Assembly (NCBI RefSeq): GCF_036320965.1
Contig: NC_092276.1
Span: 3,814,501 to 3,878,500, forward strand
Source: Panulirus ornatus
Lineage: Eukaryota; Arthropoda; Malacostraca; Decapoda; Palinuridae
Reading direction: 5' to 3'
Length of the DNA: 64,000 nt
Positions within the stretch are counted from its first letter, which is position 1, and the number at the start of each line of letters is the position of its first letter. Made by a program: the position numbers and the translations under genes. The notes below the pieces were generated by a model. That model made no database searches and was not told the origin of the DNA. It saw only the letters and a list, made by a program, of their open reading frames with translations. Of the stretch, positions 57,662-64,000 are shown piece after piece.

Positions 57662-58952
57662 TCTTCTGCTCAGCATCTTGGATACGTCATCCTTGACAAG
57701 ATCGGTTAATCCTTTGACAATTTGCAGGGATGAAGAGGGCTTATACGGCCCCACTCTGGACACTCGCTAATCGCCTTTACACGTAGGATACATAATGGTC
57801 ATGTTGGCTCGCCGTAATCAGCGCGTGAAGCAGTTTTGAGTCGCCCAATTTTTACAAGCTGCGTGAACGTGGAATGCGGCCCTGTCGGCCGCCTCATCCC
57901 CGGTTGTGGTTGTGGGAGTCGTACTTCTCTCGGGAGAGTGTATACCTTCTTGACGCTCCGACATCGTCGTACACTGTTGATATAACCCTCTTTGTTTTTC
58001 CTTACATCAACTGTCTTTTTGAGTGCGGAACTCCAACACGAAAATCGTAAAGCTGTGATAAAAAGCAGCTCATTATCTCCTGGAAACTTCGAACCATATC
58101 TATTTTACGTGTGGGTAAGACAGATGTTACGATAGGCCAGTGGATGCGAGGCTTCGCCTTGAGTGACGGTGTGACAGCAGTGGGATGACTTTTCCTGTGG
58201 GCAAGGTTCCGTCACGCCCAGATGTTACGGCCACTCCCGGCCCCCGTCTCCACTTAAGATGATTTCATCCCCTTCGTCCGTACCTCCTGGATGGTTCTGT
58301 TTTTGTTCCCCCGCCTGCCATTTACAGCTTTTGTGTCAGCCCTCTTTAATTCCATTTAGGTCTCCCCGCCATTCCTTCAAACGCCGTGGTGGTCATTTAG
58401 TGTGTCCACTGGTTACGTGTTCTGCTCATGCAGCTTTGTTGGTGTGCCCTGACCTCTACCCTTTAAAGAGTCCTGGGGTCATCGTTGCGGGAGGGTGGGT
58501 CATCTCCAGCCAGGTGCGGACGGGTCTTGGATAACTACTTCTTTGTCGTAGGCTTTTTATCATTATTTTCCTTTCTTTTCCTTCTTCCTCCCCCATTTGT
58601 CTCATCATCTGTCCTTGTTTTCTTCTTCCAATTACTCACTCTTCACCTTCTTCCTCCTCCTCCCCTTCCTCGTTCTTTTCGTCCAGAGTCGTGGAACTGT
58701 TAGAGGCGACCCGTTCGTCACTTGTCGGCTTTAAGGGAGTAAATCTGAGCCAGTGTGGTGCGGGGCTGGCAGACGATAGTGGCTGCCGGGTTGACCGGGC
58801 TCTTCTGCTGCTGCCCCGACCCCACTGCTACTCTCACTGTCACCAGGGGTCTGACTGGAGTTAGGATGTTTTAAGTGGCGGGTGAATGTAGAGGAGAGTG
58901 ACGTGGGAGACCGATGGTGTGTGTTGAGGTTACATGGTGAAGGACGCGCGTG
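57659..58952. other. No gene or array seen
   Basis: Pyrimidine-rich at about 58550-58690. Frames such as 58259-58534 (plus) have no recognisable domain. Confidence 0.5.
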
Positions 58953-59082
58953 GGAAGGACAGAAAACAGAAGAGCTGATAGGCTATGACGAGGTGATTTG
59001 CTGGAGGACAGTGCATGGGGAGGACAAATAACCGAAGACCTGATGATCGATGACGAGTTTATCTGCTGGAGGACAGAATATG
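58953..59082. repeat. 66/64-bp degenerate tandem duplication
   Basis: Two adjacent copies opening GGAAGGACAGA and GGAGGACAAAT, both containing GAAGANCTGAT and CGATGACGAG- or CTATGACGAG-type segments, and both closing with TGCTGGAGGACAG. Confidence 0.82.
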
Positions 59083-60114
59083 TTACGTAAGATAGGCACG
59101 GGATAACAAAGCAGAAGGCAGGGGTTGTCGTGTAGAGATATGTGCGAGCTGGTGGTGGTGTGAAGAGAGGTGGAGTGACATTAGTAAGGGACGGGGTAAT
59201 AGAGATGGGTGGGTTTGACTCGGGTATAGTCTTGGGAAGAGGGTTGAGGTTGCGATGAAGCGTAAGGAGTAGGCTTCAGGCGGTGTGAGAGAGATTCAAA
59301 GGGAAGAGTATGATTTTGGGTATGAAGTTTCAGAACGATTTATCCGTAAGTATAGGAATGTAGGCCGGCAATGTTGAGGATGCATGTGTCGTATACTAGG
59401 CGTAAACTTCTAAGGTATTCAACTCGCAGGCTGGGGTCCTGGCTGGTGAGTTGGACCGCTATTCGACCACGTTGTTGGAAACTGCGTCTCTCAGGCCTAC
59501 ATATCCACCAGAATGGAAAATTGGATTCAAAATGGAACCATCCAGCGTGTTGTTGACCTATAAGCAGATTTTTGAGGTTTATGTATAAGGATGAACCGGT
59601 CATTTCGGCATCTTAAGAGGTCGATGGTCGTGATAGACCAAAGAGAAAAGCGAAACTTAGGACGAGGAAGTTCTGACGGAACGGGAAATGGGAGAGGAAA
59701 TGGCGAGTGTGTGCGGATGAAGCGGGTGGGAGTTGATATATATAATAGAAGACCCGCTAGATGTGAAGGAAATTTTGAAGAGGGATTGAAAGTTAAGAAA
59801 GAAGTGAATGTCTGGATATTATTGCAAAATCAGGCTTTAATGATCAGCTTTTGTTGAATATATCTGGGTCCCTTGAATAGAGGGCCCAGTGTTCTGCCTT
59901 GCATAATGATGTGAGGGTTTTAGGTACTATGGCCTTTGATTGTTGTCATGCTCCTGTGTGTGTATGCCTGTAGTATATGATATAGAGTATAGGGGAAAGT
60001 GGTATGCGTGGCTCTTTCACTGTCGATGTGTGGCACGAAGTGAAAATGCTGAGGCGTATTGGTGTCACCGTATCGGTGGTGGAGGCGTTCATCATGTATG
60101 GTGACCAGTCAAGA

Positions 60115-60120
<6 letters not shown>
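59083..60120. other. No gene or repeat seen
   Basis: Mixed, somewhat purine-rich composition. Frames at 59340-59603 (minus) and 59591-59857 (plus) have no recognisable domain. Confidence 0.5.

Positions 60121-60164
<44 letters not shown>
60121..60164. repeat. (TG)n microsatellite
   Basis: Perfect TG array of 44 bp. Confidence 0.97.
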
Positions 60165-60167
<3 letters not shown>

Positions 60168-60499
60168 GTAAGCTTGTTACAGGACGATCCTCGCGCCAGA
60201 CTGGTATACACCTCCGCCACTGTCGGCAGCTACACTGCCACTGTACTGTCACAGTAATGTTGCCATTGCCATTATCTCCTGAGGTTGCAGTTCGACTCCT
60301 GACACTCCTATTACCCATGCCACTCTGCAGCGGCTTTCGCCACCGCCGCTGTCTGCCTGCCTGCCGTCACCACCAAGACCACCACAGCTATCACGTGCTG
60401 CCTCCATTTTCATTTGATATGAATTGATTATGTTGTTTGTCATATTATTGTAATGTGATGTGATGTCTGTGCAAAATTGATACTTATACCAGGTAGATG

Positions 60500-60677
<178 letters not shown>

Positions 60678-61020
60678 CCAAGTTACTGTCCATGGCATTA
60701 TTATTGTGGTAGTTATTATCTATAACCAGTGACACTGTCACCACTAGTGCTGTCATAGCTTACCATTATCAGTAGAACGTAATTACTGCCCTCGTCATCA
60801 CTGCCATCATAGTCTCTGCCACTTCCCACGTCATTGAGAGGCGGTGCGATGCGATAACCTTACGCTGGGTCTGTGTTGGGTCATGGCTGGATGCAAGGGG
60901 CAACTTACCTAAACCTGTGGGGAGAAGCCCGCGTTGCCAGCCGTTGCGTTAACTGTTGACCGTTCCCCTGGCACAGGGAGAGGGTGGAAGGACGCCCGTC
61001 TTAGGACTCCATACCTGATG
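60678..61020. other. No gene or repeat seen
   Basis: Mixed composition with degenerate TCA/CCAC motifs at its left end. Nothing else supported. Confidence 0.5.
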
Positions 61021-61140
61021 CAGGGAGCTAACACAGGGACAGCCTGTGACCTGGTGCAGGGAGCTGGTGCGAGGAAGGCCATATGTTGACCCACCGCCTC
61101 ACCTGCCGCAGGGAACTGATACAAGGACAGCCAGTGAGTG
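61021..61140. repeat. Degenerate tandem repeat, three units (CAGGGAGCT)
   Basis: CAGGGAGCT, CAGGGAGCT and CAGGGAACT start at 61021, 61057 and 61109, each followed by ACAGGGACAGCC-like or GAGGAAGGCC-like sequence. The spacing is irregular (36 and 52 bp). Confidence 0.65.
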
Positions 61141-62854
61141 ACCCTTCACCTTAAGAGATGATCTAAGGTCGGCCATCACAGGTATCCAGGTTCGTCACGT
61201 GCTGGAGAAGATGGGATGTGGGTGGGCGGTGGGGTGGGTCATCCCATCCCGTCTTCTTCCCCTTCGTTTTCTTTCCCGGCCGTACCCTTTGTGTGTTTCG
61301 TGTAGAGGCTTTTCAGGTCCCCCGTAGTAAGTGTGGGTCGTGTAATGACGCTATAATGCGACCTTCCAGGCAGGACCAGTCTTCCAGGCCACCCCCCAAC
61401 TATATATTTTTTTTCCCTCTTTTAGCTCATAACTTGTGCAGGTCGTACAGTGTGGCGTAATAACCCGTGATCACGGGTCTAACCCCTTGCCTGTATACCG
61501 TTAACATTATGCCGCTTATGGACACCTGTCATTAGAGTGAAGTTTGACATAAGAGAGGTGGAGGGCGGTTACGCCTATAGGTGTGTTTTAATCACTGTGG
61601 AGGGAGTATGATGCCGAGGAGGGTCGGGCGCTGAGGCCTCCCCCCCCCCTTCCCCTCCCCTTTGCAGTGTGGCCTGACCTTGTTGTGGTTATGGAGGGGC
61701 AGAGCTCTCTTGTCTCGTAGTGAGCGGGGGCCCCGCATAACGGTCTCGTTCCTCCTCCTCCTCCTCCTCCTCCTCTCCATTCAGCGTCTGTTCCGTCTTG
61801 TTTCGCCGGACGCCCTCGCTCAGTATTCCCCCTGGATAATAACCCCCCCCCCCCCCCGAGCCAGTGCTACAGCTGTTGCTTTATGAAAGCTGCTGGGTCA
61901 TTAGCGTTCATTAGGATGCCGCGTGCGAAATAATTCGGCGATCGGGTGTATCCTTTTGCTTTGGAAAGCTGAATTGTATAACCAGAAGGGAAAGGGTTAA
62001 GGAGGGAAGGCGTGGCGACTGAGTTTAAGAAAATGAAGGCTGCATGAAGGGGATGGATGCAGCGAAGTCTTCCCGTAATATTACCAGGTCGGATATTATA
62101 TGTATTCCGTGAAGAACAAGGTATCACAAAATGTTACATTCAATATTTGCCTCTCCGTCAGGAGTCTCTTGTTGCCTGTTTATATGACGTATCTTTATAT
62201 TCTCCCCTTCCCTCTTGTGACGTTCTTTACCCATTACTCACTCCCCTCCTCGCCCCCTTTCCATTTCTCTTGTCTCATATTCCTCATCCCCTTTTGTTAG
62301 ATCCACACAAAGAACATCCCCAAATCCTGCCCCGCGTTGCCAGTGACTTCATCTCTGTCTGAGTGATGGGTCGTCCAGTCTTGTCTGCCTCCCGCCTCCC
62401 TCCCTCCCTCTTTTACCTCCCGATCGTCATATCCTTCCTCCCCTTACCCCTTAGTGGTAAGCCCATCTTCGTCCTGCTACGTCCATTCTCTCCCCCTCCC
62501 CCCTTACCCATTCCCCACCAGAAGGTGTTGAGCAGTATGCATGAGGCAAACCGTTGCAGGTTGGGGTGAGTCCTGGCGAAGTGTGGCCACAGCGGCTCCG
62601 GCAGGGGGGCGGTGCTGGCGGACGTAAGGTAGGCGGGGGGTATGATGTTGTACACTGACGCTGGCTGATGGCCGTGCGGAGGTATATATCTTACTGAACA
62701 GCGTCCCTCGTGGGTACCAAGCCTTCGAATGAATGAAAATGTCAGGTGGGCAGTTCAATTCAGTTGTGCTTAGGAAAGCTTCATTGATTTTTTTTTTCTT
62801 GGCATGTGCTCCTCAGACTGAAGGGAAACGTGTATTTGTTTCATGGTTAAGCTA

Positions 62855-62856
<2 letters not shown>
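61141..62856. other. No gene seen; CCT tract and C runs
   Basis: A CCT tract lies at about 61750-61776 and C runs at about 61640-61648 and 61846-61858. From about 62200 to 62520 the plus strand is C+T-rich. The frames follow this skew and have no recognisable domain. Confidence 0.5.

Positions 62857-62884
<28 letters not shown>
62857..62884. repeat. (TCTA)n tetranucleotide tract
   Basis: Seven TCTA units passing directly into a TA array. Confidence 0.95.

Positions 62885-62923
<39 letters not shown>
62884..62923. repeat. (AT)n microsatellite, 3' tail of the core copy
   Basis: Perfect AT array of 40 bp adjoining the 3' end of the minus-strand core copy. Confidence 0.96.
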
Positions 62924-62926
<3 letters not shown>

Positions 62927-62989
62927 TCATTAGTCGCCGTCTCCCGCGTTAGCGAGGTAGCGCAAGGAAACAGACAAAAGAATGGCCCA

Positions 62990-62990
<1 letters not shown>
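62924..62990 (-). mobile_element. Short fourth copy of the shared 3' core
   Basis: On the minus strand, TTGGGCCATTCTTTTGTCTG is followed by TTTCCTTGCGC and the core (62963-62933), then TAATGAAACA and an AT array. Only about 67 bp of element remain. The sequence 5' of GGGCCATTC is replaced by a TG run (AC on the plus strand). Confidence 0.8.

Positions 62991-63018
<28 letters not shown>
62990..63018. repeat. (AC)n microsatellite
   Basis: Perfect AC array of 29 bp. It begins where the longer element copies carry an AC-rich CCCACCCCCATACACATG-type segment, so it may be an expansion of the element's own sequence. Confidence 0.95.

Positions 63019-63083
<65 letters not shown>
63018..63083. repeat. 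(AT)n microsatellite
   Basis: Perfect AT array of 66 bp continuing from the AC array. Confidence 0.97.
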
Positions 63084-63085
<2 letters not shown>

Positions 63086-63474
63086 AGTATTATCCCTCAG
63101 AAGGATATGTGTCTGTTTTGCATGAGGATGTTGCATTATTGCCGCGTTGGCGTAAAACTGAACTCCTCTGGCGCGATGGAAAATGATTCTCTGTGCTGGT
63201 CGTGCAGGAAAGGGAAAGGAACGTCTCGTATATTGAAGGCGTTCGCAGACATCGCGGAAGGCGGTGCCTAGCGCGCCTCGGAGACGTTCATCGGGGAATT
63301 TAATCTTTTTGAGAGCTGGAACTGACGGAAATGTTAGCCGCAAACTTTAATGGAAACTCGGACGAAGTGCTGGCAAAACAAGCGAAGGAAAATGTCAAAA
63401 CAAGGATGACGTAAGCGGAACCAGGAGTAAAGGATGTGGAACTAGATGGGACAGACGCGGAGTGTGAAGACTTT
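63084..63474. other. No gene or repeat seen
   Basis: Unique-looking sequence. The frames here are extended by the neighbouring AT/AC arrays and have no recognisable domain. Confidence 0.5.
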
Positions 63475-63574
63475 AGAAAATTGAGAACAAATGGCACTTG
63501 GAAAATTGAGAAGAAACTGGACTTGGAAAATTATGAAGAAACAGGACTAGGAAAATTTTGAACAAACGGCATTA
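63475..63574. repeat. 25-bp minisatellite, four units
   Basis: Units start GGAAAATTGAGAAGAAAC or variants at 63475 (AGAAAATTG), 63500, 63525 and 63550, each exactly 25 bp with a few substitutions. Confidence 0.92.
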
Positions 63575-64000
63575 CCACATACTCAAGACCAGGGTTAGAA
63601 AAGAGGAATTGCCTCATATGATGTGGGCAAAATCCTGTTGACCCACTGATGAGTAAGACTGTGGCTGAGGATATGCTGTGTACGTAATGCTGTTGAAGAT
63701 CGACGAGATGTATATGGAGGGGAGCATAGATCTTGACCTCCCACAATTGCTGATTAGGAAATGGGAATGTCACAGAAGGTGTAGCTTCTGCTACCTTAAG
63801 GTGTGAGTATTTTTGTGAGAGAATTTGGCTGTGAAGAGCAGTGGATTTATTATCGCATGAAAGACGTTGAGCAGTGCATTTGAAGAACCAGCCTCAGTCG
63901 TGGCAGTGTAACCCTAGATGAGGGAAACGTGTATAGCGATTGAACTTGCGTAGATGAAGAAGACAGAAACATGTGGCACATCATGGGCACATTATAGTGG
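63575..64000. other. No gene or repeat seen
   Basis: Unique-looking sequence to the window edge. No substantial frame with a recognisable motif. Confidence 0.5.

Overview
This window reads as non-coding nuclear DNA from an animal, most likely a decapod crustacean. Three things point there: dozens of long, nearly perfect dinucleotide arrays (TA, GA/CT, GT/AC) packed into 64 kb; four dispersed-repeat copies whose sequence I associate, from memory and not from a search, with decapod genomes; and the absence of any dense gene layout. No open frame longer than about 150 codons is free of simple repeat, and I recognise no cellular protein. The only protein-coding homology I can support is the last 39 codons of a non-LTR retrotransposon (LINE) polyprotein, plus a second decayed copy beside it. 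The window is best read as intergenic or long-intron sequence. I see no ribosomal RNA, CRISPR array or bacterial or viral gene.

Layout. 0-9 kb: short minisatellites, isolated GT, TA, AC and GA arrays, and two families of degenerate tandem repeats (about 4.4-4.7 kb and 5.4-5.8 kb). 9-15 kb: mostly AT-rich, nearly array-free DNA, interrupted by a duplicated block bounded by GT and AC arrays and by a tRNA-derived SINE whose tail is the AC/GT array (11.1-11.6 kb). 15.4-20.4 kb: degenerate minisatellites, four TA arrays and the first dispersed element with the shared 3' core (16.73-17.08 kb). 20.4-23.5 kb: array-free and locally GC-rich. 23.5-31.5 kb: the densest microsatellite cluster, with GA and CT arrays alternating between strands. 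35.2-35.5 kb: a 229-bp SINE-like element embedded between two TA arrays. 37.3-39.6 kb: a palindromic tRNA-like element, another tRNA-like remnant, TA arrays and a large CT/GA inverted repeat. 42.7-43.2 kb: the LINE 3' end and its decayed partner. 45.5-48 kb: an ATT array and a TGG-rich minisatellite. 55-56.2 kb: a clean 40-bp satellite and a degenerate array of roughly 50 bp. 60.5 kb: a large ATT/ACT array. 62.8-63.1 kb: a fourth copy of the 3' core between arrays. 63.5 kb: a 25-bp minisatellite.

The main connecting observation is that four dispersed copies (16954-16984 plus, 35373-35403 plus, 42840-42870 minus, 62933-62963 minus) share a core of about 31 bp containing CTCGCTAACGCGGGA. In every copy the core lies just before a TA array, on the same side relative to its orientation. 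One copy is attached to a LINE reading frame and another to an unrelated SINE-like body. This is the layout expected of a LINE and a SINE that share a 3' tail, with TA repeats as the tail and perhaps also as the landing site. It offers an explanation for several microsatellites that would otherwise be dismissed as noise.
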